Of a stretch of 64,000 bases of DNA, positions 46,460-55,617 are shown in pieces. Numbering within the stretch: the first letter of the stretch is position 1; the number at the start of each line of letters is the position of its first letter. Source of the stretch: Laburnicola sp. R22_1 (lineage: Eukaryota; Ascomycota; Dothideomycetes; Pleosporales; Didymosphaeriaceae); NCBI GenBank assembly GCA_014281115.1, contig JACONQ010000009.1, positions 1,922,001-1,986,000 on the forward strand, written 5' to 3'. The notes beneath the pieces are model-generated. The model made no database searches and was not told the DNA's origin. It was given only the letters and a program-made list of their open reading frames with translations. The position numbers and the translations under genes were made by a program.

Positions 46460-47565
46460 CGTTGGGTTCGACGGTTCCTGTCAGGTGAAGTCGATTGTTG
46501 TTGAGAGGTTGAGTTTTCCGCTGTTGTGTAGCGGGAAGAATATCGTCCGGATTTATATATGGGCCGGCGTGACTTGCACTCTGCTCGGACGGACCTAGCT
46601 CAGGTTGGTGGTCTCGGTAAAACCAACTCTTTCCATGCAAATTGTGCCATTCACCAAATCTCGAGCACCCAGTAATCTTGAATCATATGACTTCGCGCAC
46701 CTTTAGTACGGCTCATTGTACAAGAAGGTAACACTGTGCCAACGCCATTAATACATTATCAACGGACATCAATCATCTCGCTCCAGCGGGCTTAACTTAG
46801 CCACACTTCTTCTAGTCATCTATAAACTTATCATAGTACCAAACAGGCTCTAGCTTCGCGGGAAAAGTCGTATCTAAGGACCTCTGCTAAGCAACCTAAC
46901 AACGCTAGAACTACAATATATACTTATAATTTATATAAATAAGCCCCTATAAAATTCTATAAACTTAGGAAATAATAATAAGCTTAAAATTAAGTACTAG
47001 AAAGAAAATCTTCGCAAACCTTTCGGTACACGGTAAAACGCTGCGATGCAAAGCTGTTAAAAGTAAGTATATTTATTAAGAACTGCGAGTTCTATAAGCA
47101 ATACAATAGCTGTCCTTAGGTATGACGTTTTCTGCGACGCGAGCGACAGGATATATATATCAATCTCACAAAACAATCTTCTCATTTTCTACTCTCATAA
47201 TCGCACCATAATGCGTACGATCGAGGCATTCCATTTCACAATCATCAAGCCTGCCTAGGTACCTACTGCTGATTCAGGTTGCCTTCTTCATCAGCGAGAA
47301 AATGCTGCGGTAGGTGCCCGCGGCATTGTCGGGATTGAGGTCCTCGGTATCGGTGAAGATGATGTTGTCGCTACCGCCGTGAGTGGTGTCCTCGGCATCG
47401 TTGGGAGCGGTGTCCTCGTCATCGTTGGGATTGATGTCCTCGCCATCTTCATAGTTGAGCTCCTCATCATCTTCGTAGTTCTGCTCCTCGCCACCGCCAT
47501 GATCAACTCCCTCGCCATCATCGCCATTCCAGCCCTCCCCACCGCGGGTCTCTTGCCGACCACCC
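46460..47565. other. Spacer left of the NLR locus
   Basis: 1.1 kb. AT-rich at 46900-47010, with dispersed repeat copy 3 at 47019-47057. At 47330-47520 an imperfect 30-bp repeat could encode an Asp/Glu-rich peptide on minus, but that frame has no usable ATG. No gene called. Confidence 0.5.
47019..47057 (+). repeat. Dispersed short repeat, copy 3
   Basis: CCTTTCGGTACACGGTAA followed by AACGCTGCGATGC. Very close to the copy at 39035. Confidence 0.5.
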
Positions 47566-47691
47566 AGCGTTGACAACGTACCGTAGCGAGTACGGCCGCA
47601 AGTACGGCCGAGCCGTGCACAGATTGTACTGTGGTATCCGGCCGAAGTAGTGTAGGTGGGTCGCGCACAGCAGGGGTGCGCATCCTATGTA

Positions 47692-48888
47692 ATTAAATGC
47701 AACCTTTTTGTTTCTGTCTAATATTACATACAAATTTCAGTACTTTGTATGACCGCCTTCGGCATTAATTACAGCCTAGCATTGAGCTGGCATGCTATTA
47801 ATAAGCTCCCTTAACTGTTCTACAGTGATCGACTCCTAGGCTTCCTGTACTATCCTACGCAGTTGATCATATGTTGGCTGCCTCCCACCTTCTTAATTAG
47901 GGTAATTTACCTCTATATAGTCCTTTATCTTGTTCCACACAGCTTTAATAGGGTTAAGATCTGGGGAGAATGCTAGCTAGAAGATAGGATAAATCCCTCT
48001 TTGAGAAAGCTCCTCTATTGTGTACGCAGCTGAGTGCCCTAGTGCCCTATCTTGCATGAAGCTTAGGTGAGGATTTAGACGTAACCAGCCATTAATAAGT
48101 GGTACAATCCGCTCACAGTAGCTCTCCTTATTAATTAACTTCTACTCCTTCTCCCAGAACAGATGAGGACCTTTAGACATGCCAGAGAAGCAGCCCCAGA
48201 ACATCCACCCACGCTTTCTGCAGATCTTCTCTACTAGGCAGGTATCCTCTAGCTCCTCTCCTAGTCGCCTTGTTACCCATACTTTTCTGTGACGTCCACC
48301 CGTGATCCATGTTTCATCGCTCCATAGGATCCTCCACCATTGCTAGGGTTCCTAGTTAATATGAGCCTCTGCCCACGCAAGGCGTATCTGCCAATTTTGC
48401 TCAGTAAGAGGAGGCTTAGCACAGGCTACACAGCGTCTGTACCCTCTCCTTCGTAGAGCACTCCTAATTGTATATTCGCCAACTCCCCAGTGCTCAAAAG
48501 GTCCCTTAGCAAGCTGGAGATAGCTTAGCTGCCTATTACTACGCGAGGATCGTATATATGCCTCAAGTTGATCAACTTAGGCATCTGTAAGGCGAGGTGG
48601 GCGACCAGAGCGCTTCTTGGGCGTGACGCGATCCTTAGTAACTGCGTAGCCAACTTGTCTCTCTGTACATTGAAGCTAGTTAGCGATAAAGTCGTAGGTA
48701 TGGCCTGCTCGACGTAGGGCGCGTGCCTCTACAGCCTCATCGCAGGTAAGGTATTAATAGCGAGGTGTAGAAGGTGGTTCGGACATTATGCGGGTGACGT
48801 AAGGATAAAGAAGCGCGACAAAGAAACACGTATCTCTATACAAATTGGGTGACGCTAAATGTGGATTTGTCAGAAAGTCGTATTTAAT
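47692..48888 (-). mobile_element. RIP-inactivated Tc1/mariner element, 1197 bp, with TA duplication
   Basis: Flanked by TA (47690-47691 and 48889-48890). The matching place in the right arm (around 58838-58839) reads CCTATGTACAGTGC without the insert, so both ends are defined to the base. The termini are imperfect inverted repeats starting ATTAAAT. Inside is a minus-strand transposase relic (separate entry). AT-rich with numerous TAG/TAA codons. Confidence 0.9.
47737..48786 (-). pseudogene. Tc1/mariner transposase, killed by RIP-type stops
   Basis: One continuous frame from ATG 48786 to TGA 47737 reads as a transposase: TDRVTPKKR-like basic HTH linker (KRSGRPPRLTDA), ILWSDETWITGG (first Asp), FMQDRALGHSA (second Asp) and FSPDLNPIKAVWNKIK (catalytic Glu region). 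It is broken by about ten internal TAG/TAA codons, nearly all where Gln is expected (for example before LAFSPDLNPI and in NxEPxQWW). CAG/CAA to TAG/TAA is the C-to-T change of RIP. No frameshifts needed, so it was killed by point mutation. Confidence 0.9.
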
Positions 48889-49185
48889 TACAGTGCTGAC
48901 CGTTATCGGTTTCCGGATCTTGCACTTCGCTTATTCTCACCGCACGGTCCTCTACCAGGTCGCTTATCATATTAGGACTAGTCTTGCAAGGGATCTTCCT
49001 GTATTTAATTATCTTTCGTACACTCAGGATTACTTAGTCATCTTCTCTGACTCGCGCACGAGGTGTATTTCCTCATAACAGAGAGAGCGCGATGTGGCAA
49101 ACTTTCTTAAAGTCTTTTATTTTAAGATTATAACGTTAGTACTGTATTGCTAAGCAAGCAGGCACGAGGTTGATTGTATACACTA

Positions 49186-51201
49186 CTATTGGTTATACTC
49201 TTTCACATAGATCTCAGCACTAGAAAGAGATTCTAAAGATGGACCCTCGCCGTGGCCTGGCCTGCTTTGCTCAACCTCTTGTTGCATAGCTACGAAATGC
49301 TCGCGACATGCGATAGTTATTGGATGCTCGGGATTAAGCTGTTGGGCGTACCCGTCGCATGCTCGTTGGTACAGCTCTGCTGCTTCTGTGTAGCGACGCA
49401 GCGCGTGCAAGAGATGAGCGAGGCAGTAGACGGAAGTCAGCGTATCTGGGTGCTGCACCCCAAGCTCCTTCTCCTTCCCTTCCAGCGCTCGCCGGTTGAG
49501 CTTCTCTGCTTCCTCGTACTTCCCCTGGGCCTGCAGCACCAACGCCAACACCTCCACGCTGACCAATGTCTGTTGGTCGTCTAGCCCTACTGCTTTCTCC
49601 CTAGCGGCAAGCGCCTTTGCTGCTATCTCTTGTGCGATGCTGTAGCTCCCTCGCATCAACAGATACCACGCTGCATTTGTGAGCACCTGCGCCCATGCCT
49701 TGAGCGCCTCCTTAGCAGCTGGCTCGCTGTTGAAGAGCGGTTCAACGTGGGGAAGCAGCTGCTGGCATGTTCCCCAGTTCTCATACCCTCCGCTAGGCAA
49801 CTCTTGCGCCATCAGCGCCACGAATCTCTGCTCCCACTGCTCTGCGTCGCTGAACGAAGATAGCCAGACTTGCGTGCAGAACTGCACAAGAGCGTGCATC
49901 TCACATGCATCGTTGTCTGCCGTCATCGATACCATAGAGTACGCCTGCAGAGTGTCTAGGTCTTCGTCGAACGCGCCGTCCGCCTCTTCATCATCATCAA
50001 GCTCTGCCGCTCCTGCCTTCTCTCTGCTGTGTCTTCGCAGTGTCGACTCTGGTATGCCCTGCGGGTTGAAGAAGCTCATCAGCGACAGCAGCTCTGCCGC
50101 CGACCGCCGCTCCCGCCGGATCTGCTCGAACGACATCTGCCACGTCGTCACCACCGAGTTCGACGCGCTCCCGTCGCGACGCAGCTTGCCCGCGTCCCAG
50201 TTGAGCAGGCTCTCTCGCTTCTTGCTGTTTCTTCGAAACTCATCTAGATAGCGTGCGATCGTCATGCGCGCGCGCCGGCTGATGTACGCAGCCGCTTGGG
50301 TGATCGCAAGAGGTATGCCGTCGAGCGCGCACAATAGCTCTATAGCGCTCTCTTCGTTCGGCGGGTCGCGCAGCTTGTTGCGAAGCAGCTGCAGGCCTTC
50401 GCTCTCGTCCATCGCGAGCACCTCCTTGATCTTGTTGTCGCCTCCCGCTAGTCTGGCTGCTGCGTCTTTGCTGCGAGACGTGACTAGTATCGCTCCGTTG
50501 CGGCTTTGTGGCAGGTATGTGGCAAGCGGTACCTGCGCGCTCGTGTCTGCCTCGCTTCGCCGGCGCTTCCGCGACAGGAAGGTCTCCACGTCGTCAACGT
50601 TGTCTACGACCATCACCCACCGTCCGTTCGTCTCATCCCGCAGCCAGTCGCTGACCAGCCGCAGCACGTTCGCCTTCGCGTCGCTCCTCCCCGGCAGCTC
50701 CAGCCGGTCTGCGATGTCTCTGTAGGCTTCCTCGAACCGAGCGCGGGTGTTGGCGTGCACCCAGAAGACGAACGTCTGCGGGCTCGCATCGCGGATGCTG
50801 TGGGCGTACTGTATGGCGAGCTGCGACTTGCTGTTGTCTATTAGTATTGCAGTGCGCATGGAGATGATATGGCGACGTCGACATACCCTACCCCGCCAAG
50901 ACCCACCAGCGCTGCCCGCGCGCCTGGTCCCGCGCACTTGTCGCGCACCCACGCGACGATCTCAGGCCGGTCGACAAAGTCCGGGTCCGGCGCAAACGGC
51001 ACCGTCGAGAAGGGCTCGCGCGGTCGGGCGGGTTGATCTACTTGCTGGTGTTAGTGGAGAGACCCTAGTGACGATAGCGCACCTACGCTGTGTCGGCGGG
51101 CAGCCGAAGTTGAAGTTGGTCGTCCCGCCGGCCGCGGTATGGGTCCCTGGTATCACATATTGACCACTGGTCGGCCCGTGAAACTCGCTCATGTGCTGCA
51201 T
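49186..51201 (-). CDS. NLR 1: NB-ARC/TPR STAND protein with N-terminal Gly/Asn motif
   Basis: Fungal NOD-like receptor. Exons 51201-51087, 51040-50887 and 50830-49186 give 638 codons (637 aa). Residues about 13-35 form the short motif GQYVIPGTHTAAGG-TTNFNFG, coded by exon 1. Then VPFAPDPDFVDRPE, the P-loop VGLGGVGKSQLAIQYAHSIR (split by the second intron), Walker B-like WVMVVDNVDD, sensor ILVTSRSKD, and GIPLAITQAAAYIS (the GxP motif). The C-terminus has just two 42-residue TPR units (49548-49297), against nine in its paralogue. All three exons are intact. The second intron (56 nt) starts inside the P-loop Gly codon. Divergent from the transposase-type gene 206 bp away; NLR 2 is its inverted copy. 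Predicted to sense a ligand through TPRs and template a motif-bearing effector (inference from the family). Confidence 0.88.
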
Positions 51202-51407
51202 TTCATATCAGAGTAGGGGAGAAGCAGGAGTTTTTGTCAACCTGAAGCGGCTGAAGGGAAGCGAGCGCTTGCAACGACGTGCTGCCGCGTGATCCCCGTG
51301 GCAAGGCTGAGCTACTCGATCGGCCACGGCGCTGACAGGGTCGCTTCTGCCAGCTGTCCTGAGCGACGCTTTCTCCATGATACCCTACTCCGTGAGACAC
51401 CCTGAAG

Positions 51408-52373
51408 ATGGCGCCCAATCTTGCAATATCGCAACATGATTTGATACGCGACATGCTCCTCGATGGGTCTTTGTCACAGGTTGATATGGCCAAGGTTGCT
51501 GGTTGCAGTGATCGCACAATTCGCAACATAGCCGCTAACCTTCGACTGTTTGGCAGGACGAAAGCGCCAGCGAACGGTGCTGGACGGCGACGACGTATCA
51601 CTCCACCTATGCTCGCCGCGCTCTGTGACCGACTGATCGAGAAGCCGGGTCTGTATCGCGACGAGATGGCCGTATTCTTATATGACGAGTTCCAGGTCCT
51701 TGTCTCCCTCTCCAGCATCAGCAGGGCTTTGGCGTCCATCAAGTGGACCAAAAAAGTCGTGCAACGCATCGCCAGCGAACGGAACGCCGACCTCCGTGAC
51801 TTCTACCTCCACAAGCTCTCTGCTTTTCGCTCGCAACAGCTGGTTTATGTAGATGAGTCTGGATGTGACAAGCGCATCGGCTTCAGGCGCACAGGTTGGT
51901 CTCCGCTTGGGGTAGCACCTGTAGAGGTCACTCGTTTCCATCGAGATCGTAGATATCAGATTCTGCCCGCGTACACTCAGGACGGGGTGCTGTTTTCGAA
52001 AGTCTTCCAAGGCTCGACTGATGGTGAGGTGTTCGAGGACTTTGTAGAGCAGCTGCTCCACCACTGCAGCCCCGATGCCGTCCTAGTCATGGACAACGCG
52101 TCGTTCCACCACAGCGAGCGTATTAAAGAAATGTGCCTCAAAGCAGGCGTCGAGCTTCTGTATCTGCCGCCCTATTCGCCAGACCTCAACCCGATCGAGG
52201 AGTTCTTCGCAGAGCTGAAAGCGTTCATTAAGAAGCAGTGGCATGAGTACGAGAGCTGCCCGCACCAAGAGTTTGGGGCCTATCTCGAGTGGTGCATCGA
52301 GGTGGTGGGAGGTAGCCAAGATAGTGCGAGGGGTCACTTTCGGCATGCAGGCGTGACAGTTGAAGCATATTGA
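51408..52373 (+). CDS. Intact IS630/Tc1-mariner-type DDE transposase
   Basis: Single-exon 321-aa transposase with no internal stop. N-terminal helix-turn-helix of homeodomain-like type (HDLIRDMLLDGSLSQVDMAK, GCSDRTIRNIAANLR), a second HTH-like part (RRRRITPPMLAALCDRL), then the DDE core: LVYVDESGCDKR (first Asp), VLVMDNASFHHSERI (second Asp) and YLPPYSPDLNPIEEFFAELK (Glu, DD34E-like spacing). No convincing terminal inverted repeats or TA pair were found around it. It is not RIP-mutated although RIP has clearly acted nearby. It may be a recent single-copy arrival, or a host-captured gene now paired head-to-head with NLR 1. Confidence 0.88.
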   Translation: MAPNLAISQHDLIRDMLLDGSLSQVDMAKVAGCSDRTIRNIAANLRLFGRTKAPANGAGRRRRITPPMLAALCDRLIEKPGLYRDEMAVFLYDEFQVLVSLSSISRALASIKWTKKVVQRIASERNADLRDFYLHKLSAFRSQQLVYVDESGCDKRIGFRRTGWSPLGVAPVEVTRFHRDRRYQILPAYTQDGVLFSKVFQGSTDGEVFEDFVEQLLHHCSPDAVLVMDNASFHHSERIKEMCLKAGVELLYLPPYSPDLNPIEEFFAELKAFIKKQWHEYESCPHQEFGAYLEWCIEVVGGSQDSARGHFRHAGVTVEAY

Positions 52374-52493
52374 TGCCATTGCACGTTGTTAGGCACTTTG
52401 CTGTTGAGACAAGCATTTAATACATTCGATGTAGTATAATAGAAATCAATCTAAGATCACAGCCCTAAAGGAATGTCACTCCTGGTCTACCAA

Positions 52494-53870
52494 CTAAGCG
52501 TCGTAAGACAGCTTGTATCGCTTAGCCCACCGATCGATGTCACTCACAAACCGGCGAGCAACGCCCCTTTTGACACCGCTTTGAACGAAGAAGCCAGGGT
52601 CCTGGTCTTCGTATACCTGCTCGAGATCCAATCCATCCTCCAAGGTTGCAACGCAGGCTTTTCGAAACTCGTCTTTCAACGCTTCATCCTCAACATTGGA
52701 TTGCTGCCACTCACTATACGCTATGACTGCAGCGTCTCGCGGGCCAGGTATGTCGAGATCAAGACTCTTCGAATGTTGCTTCGTGATTGTCGCATTACCG
52801 TCGGTGACCCTCGTCACGGGAGACTCATGGGGCTGAGATGGCATAACGTTAGTGATACTGATGGGCGGAAGGCTTGGTGTGGGCGCGCTGGCGGTCGTAG
52901 ATTGTTGCTGTCGCCGCTGATGTTCCTCTGTATACAGCTGTTCACGGATGTCTTCAGGCACGTCGTCGTGGCTCTTTAAAGCATGGCCCTGCTGCACAAG
53001 TCCAACAAGCGCCTTAAGATGGTGGGTCCGCAGCTTGTAATGCCGCTTGCCGAAGGGATCGCGCCAGCAATGTGGACCTAGATTGCACGGCGGACCCGGA
53101 CATCGCATAAGAGCGTACACTTCCTGCCAGACCGAAGGGCTTCCACTCGTTTCTTGCTCGTCTTCAACGTAAACTGTTCGGTCAGCGAGCATCCTTTGTG
53201 TGGCCGATGAGCCGCGCTTGTTCCCACGGTTCGCTGCGCTAGCTATCTGCGAGGATGCGTCTAAATAGTTGAAGGAAAGATCAACCCTTAGCCTCTTACC
53301 AGCGCGAAACAGCTCGCCCCACCGAAGCAGCTGCTTTTCTACCACTGACCAGTCAATATCTATATTGTCGAACCGCTTGATCAGATCACGCTCCGAGCGA
53401 TCGTTCACGGATACAACAACGCTAGTGTCGTCAAAATCCACGTGCCTGTTGTGGGGTACCTTCCTGCTCGAGAGTTTCTCCACCTTGGGCTTCAGGTACA
53501 TATGCCAGTATGCAACAGGCACGAGGACAAGGTCTTGCTCTGTGTCCTTGGCAACCACCCTGTTGTTGACAGTCACCTTCCACTCGATAGAGTACCGCAG
53601 ACGGCTAGGTATCTCCTCTTCATAGCTGTTGTACTCGTCCCACTCGGCCAGGGAAAGGAACCCAAGCCTGTTAGGCTCCAGCGGCGTTGGCCCGCGCGCA
53701 GCTTCAGCTGCACCTCTACGTATCGATCGGCTCGTTGCGGTTCCCTGCGAGACTAATGGGCTGCCCAGCAGTGTTGTGTTGCATTCGTCTATCACCTGTG
53801 CATCGTGGAAGGTATCCCATCGCTGGGTCAAGCCGTACGGAGTGTCTGGTTCATGGGATGAGGGGCTCAT
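52494..53870 (-). CDS. Uncharacterised fungal protein with Cys/His cluster and C-terminal helical domain
   Basis: Single-exon gene of 458 aa (MSPSSHEPDTPYGLTQRW). Middle region with IEWKVTVNNRVVAKDTEQDL and DFDDTSVVVSVNDRSERD. A compact Cys/His cluster CPGPPCNLGPHCW followed by DPFGKRHYKLRTHHLKALV could bind zinc. After Gln/Ser/Pro-rich sequence, the C-terminus (DPGFFVQSGVKRGVARRFVSDI) is helical and conserved-looking. I recognise the overall layout as one seen in multicopy fungal genes of unknown role, but cannot name a family. Intact frame. Lies in the loop between the two NLR arms, convergent with the transposase gene. Confidence 0.75.
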   Translation of the reverse strand: MSPSSHEPDTPYGLTQRWDTFHDAQVIDECNTTLLGSPLVSQGTATSRSIRRGAAEAARGPTPLEPNRLGFLSLAEWDEYNSYEEEIPSRLRYSIEWKVTVNNRVVAKDTEQDLVLVPVAYWHMYLKPKVEKLSSRKVPHNRHVDFDDTSVVVSVNDRSERDLIKRFDNIDIDWSVVEKQLLRWGELFRAGKRLRVDLSFNYLDASSQIASAANRGNKRGSSATQRMLADRTVYVEDEQETSGSPSVWQEVYALMRCPGPPCNLGPHCWRDPFGKRHYKLRTHHLKALVGLVQQGHALKSHDDVPEDIREQLYTEEHQRRQQQSTTASAPTPSLPPISITNVMPSQPHESPVTRVTDGNATITKQHSKSLDLDIPGPRDAAVIAYSEWQQSNVEDEALKDEFRKACVATLEDGLDLEQVYEDQDPGFFVQSGVKRGVARRFVSDIDRWAKRYKLSYDA

Positions 53871-54455
53871 CGCAGTCGCGCCGCCGGTTTCTGCAGCTCT
53901 GTAGCAGTGGAAGTCAGTGCTTTACTACACGTAGCGTCACTTCTCCTAGGTGGCTCTGGTATAGGTAGAGCTGGGGCAATGGTCACTCTACGAGCCTTCT
54001 TCTACGGTGCAATGGAAAGGCCAACGTGGGCTGTGGAGTTACGGGCAGCAGGTGCTAGTCGCCTAAAAATAGCCACCCGCGGTCAAGAACGCCAAAATGC
54101 TGGCTGAAGGTCAAGACCACAGCTCTTGAGACACAAGTCTGATCGTCGCAGCAATCCTTTTAATCCCATCGACGCGCAAGTGAACAGAGTACAATGAATA
54201 ACAAGACTATCCTACATTGTCTATCCAAGCGACCTCAGTCGGGGTCATCGCTCGAAGATCGTTCGCTAAAGCAAGAGCCACTTGCCTCACTTCTGCCAAG
54301 GTTCAACATCTCGTGTGCGTACCTAACATGTACCTTGAAGCGTCTGTCAAATATTGTGCTTGTGTTCACTGGCTTATTTGTAGAAAAATTTGGCATAGAA
54401 ATTAAGGCTACAGTAAGTTGCGTTGCTGCTCGCTTTTATCGACGGACATTGCGCC
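53871..54455. other. Spacer inside the NLR loop
   Basis: 585 bp between two minus-strand genes (upstream of the uncharacterised gene, downstream of HET). No coding segment supported. Confidence 0.5.
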
Positions 54456-55352
54456 CTATCCGAAGTTAAAGTTATTTGTACCCCCGGTAACGTGAGTCCC
54501 TGATACCACATAACGACCTGATATAGGCCCATTAAATACAGCTCCATTATACGATTGGGCAGCCTGGCTTTGATTTCGTGACGTCACGTTCTGAGGCAGA
54601 GACGGCTCTTCTCTAGAACGTGCGTTAATCTCCTTCTGCAACCGAGCTGATGCGTTTCCCCGGCCTTCCCCATATATAAGTGGCATGTATACTTTGAAGA
54701 TACCTAGCAGCGAGTACACCATGTCTTCCTCGCGCTTTGTCTGGCGTCTCCCCACCCACGACATGCGCTCATCAACGCTGAACTGGTCTAGGGGGATTCC
54801 TCGGAGAGCTTCCACGCTGATCCCAGTAATGCCATGGAGCTCTTGCACCAACTTGTATTTGTTCCCAAGTCGCTCGCCTTCGACCGAAAAGAACTCGACC
54901 GATGTCGGTGCCAACAACTCTTGGAGTGTCCAGCCTCGCGTGAACCACCTGCTTTGCTGAAACGCAGGGTACCAGTCTTGTCGGACAGGCTTCCTGCTGC
55001 TGAGATCGCCGGTCGAAACGTCGGACAGATACGCGTAGCATTGAGTAGCCTTGCGGTACCATTTAAACATAGAATTGATCGCCTCGGTGAGCTCTACACT
55101 GCTCGTCTTGTCGATGCAGCAAGTGTCTACCCAGAAGTAGCGGAGATCGTCCTTGGCAGCCTGGTCTGCGCAGAATTGTGGTTTCTTGTAGCCTGCCTTG
55201 GTCATGTCTGTATCTTTCTCCAGGTCTCCAAGGGTGACTTTGTCGCGATCCGCACCCCAAGTATGAGACAAGATAGCGTAATAGGGAATGGCATCGCCTG
55301 TGAACTCTGTCAGAGTGTACCTGCCATCGTTGTTGCGTTGCAGAAGGCGCAT
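54456..55352 (-). CDS. HET-domain effector ending in the NLR motif
   Basis: HET domain proteins trigger heterokaryon-incompatibility cell death. Single exon from ATG 55352, 298 aa: MRLLQRNNDGRYTLTEF, then the HET signature AILSHTWGADRDKVTL, FWVDTCCIDKTSSVELTEAI, SMFKWYRKATQCYAYLSDV and WFTRGWTLQELLAPTSVEFF, with REEDMVYSLLGIF. After residue about 240 comes a Gln/Ser/Asn-rich linker, and the protein ends at NGPISGRYVVSGTHVTGG-TNNFNFG. This last segment matches the N-terminal motif of both NLRs position by position, which is the expected layout of an effector activated by amyloid-type templating from an NLR. Start codon: MRLL is the normal HET opening; the longer upstream frame has no similarity. 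Divergent from NLR 2, starts 265 bp apart. Confidence 0.9.
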   Translation of the reverse strand: MRLLQRNNDGRYTLTEFTGDAIPYYAILSHTWGADRDKVTLGDLEKDTDMTKAGYKKPQFCADQAAKDDLRYFWVDTCCIDKTSSVELTEAINSMFKWYRKATQCYAYLSDVSTGDLSSRKPVRQDWYPAFQQSRWFTRGWTLQELLAPTSVEFFSVEGERLGNKYKLVQELHGITGISVEALRGIPLDQFSVDERMSWVGRRQTKREEDMVYSLLGIFKVYMPLIYGEGRGNASARLQKEINARSREEPSLPQNVTSRNQSQAAQSYNGAVFNGPISGRYVVSGTHVTGGTNNFNFG

Positions 55353-55617
55353 AGTGGGTGGGACGAATCGGAGGGCCAGCTCTAGGTGAGATGTCTTTGA
55401 AAGAGAAGGCAGAATGAGGACATGAGATGACGGAAAGCATGAAGATCCACATAGACGGCCGAACATGTTCTGTAAGCGCCCAAGGCTGAGGCTGAAGCCT
55501 GCTTGGCATCCATCTAGCAGGCGCAGCTGCAGAACGTCTCCGCCATTCATCTACCCTCTCCTCTAACCTCCGCACGACCTCGGGGTTTCTCAAGACACAC
55601 ACCATCTCACTTCATCG
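55353..55617. promoter_or_regulatory. Shared divergent promoter, HET effector / NLR 2
   Basis: 265 bp between the divergent start codons of the motif-matched HET and NLR genes, a head-to-head arrangement typical of fungal effector/NLR pairs. No specific element recognised. Confidence 0.4.

Larger units (their letters stand above)
47566..51165. repeat. Left arm of the inverted NLR duplication
   Basis: Reverse-complement match to 55648-58959. Shared sequence starts at AGCGTTGACAACGTACC (47566) and runs through the NLR 3' flank and the NLR gene. It ends at GGTCA(A/G)TATGTG (51165), exactly where the N-terminal Gly/Asn-rich motif of the NLR begins. The arm is interrupted by the mariner at 47692-48888, and its TPR array is shorter than in the right arm. 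The outer 3' flank is more diverged than the coding part. Confidence 0.85.

Noticed and set aside
47274..47576. Acidic repeat ORF on minus left of the NLR arm
   Set aside because: No ATG in a useful position and only low-complexity repeats; kept as repeat DNA.
51203..51769. 188-codon ORF antisense to the DDE transposase start
   Set aside because: Antisense shadow; the plus-strand frame has all transposase motifs.
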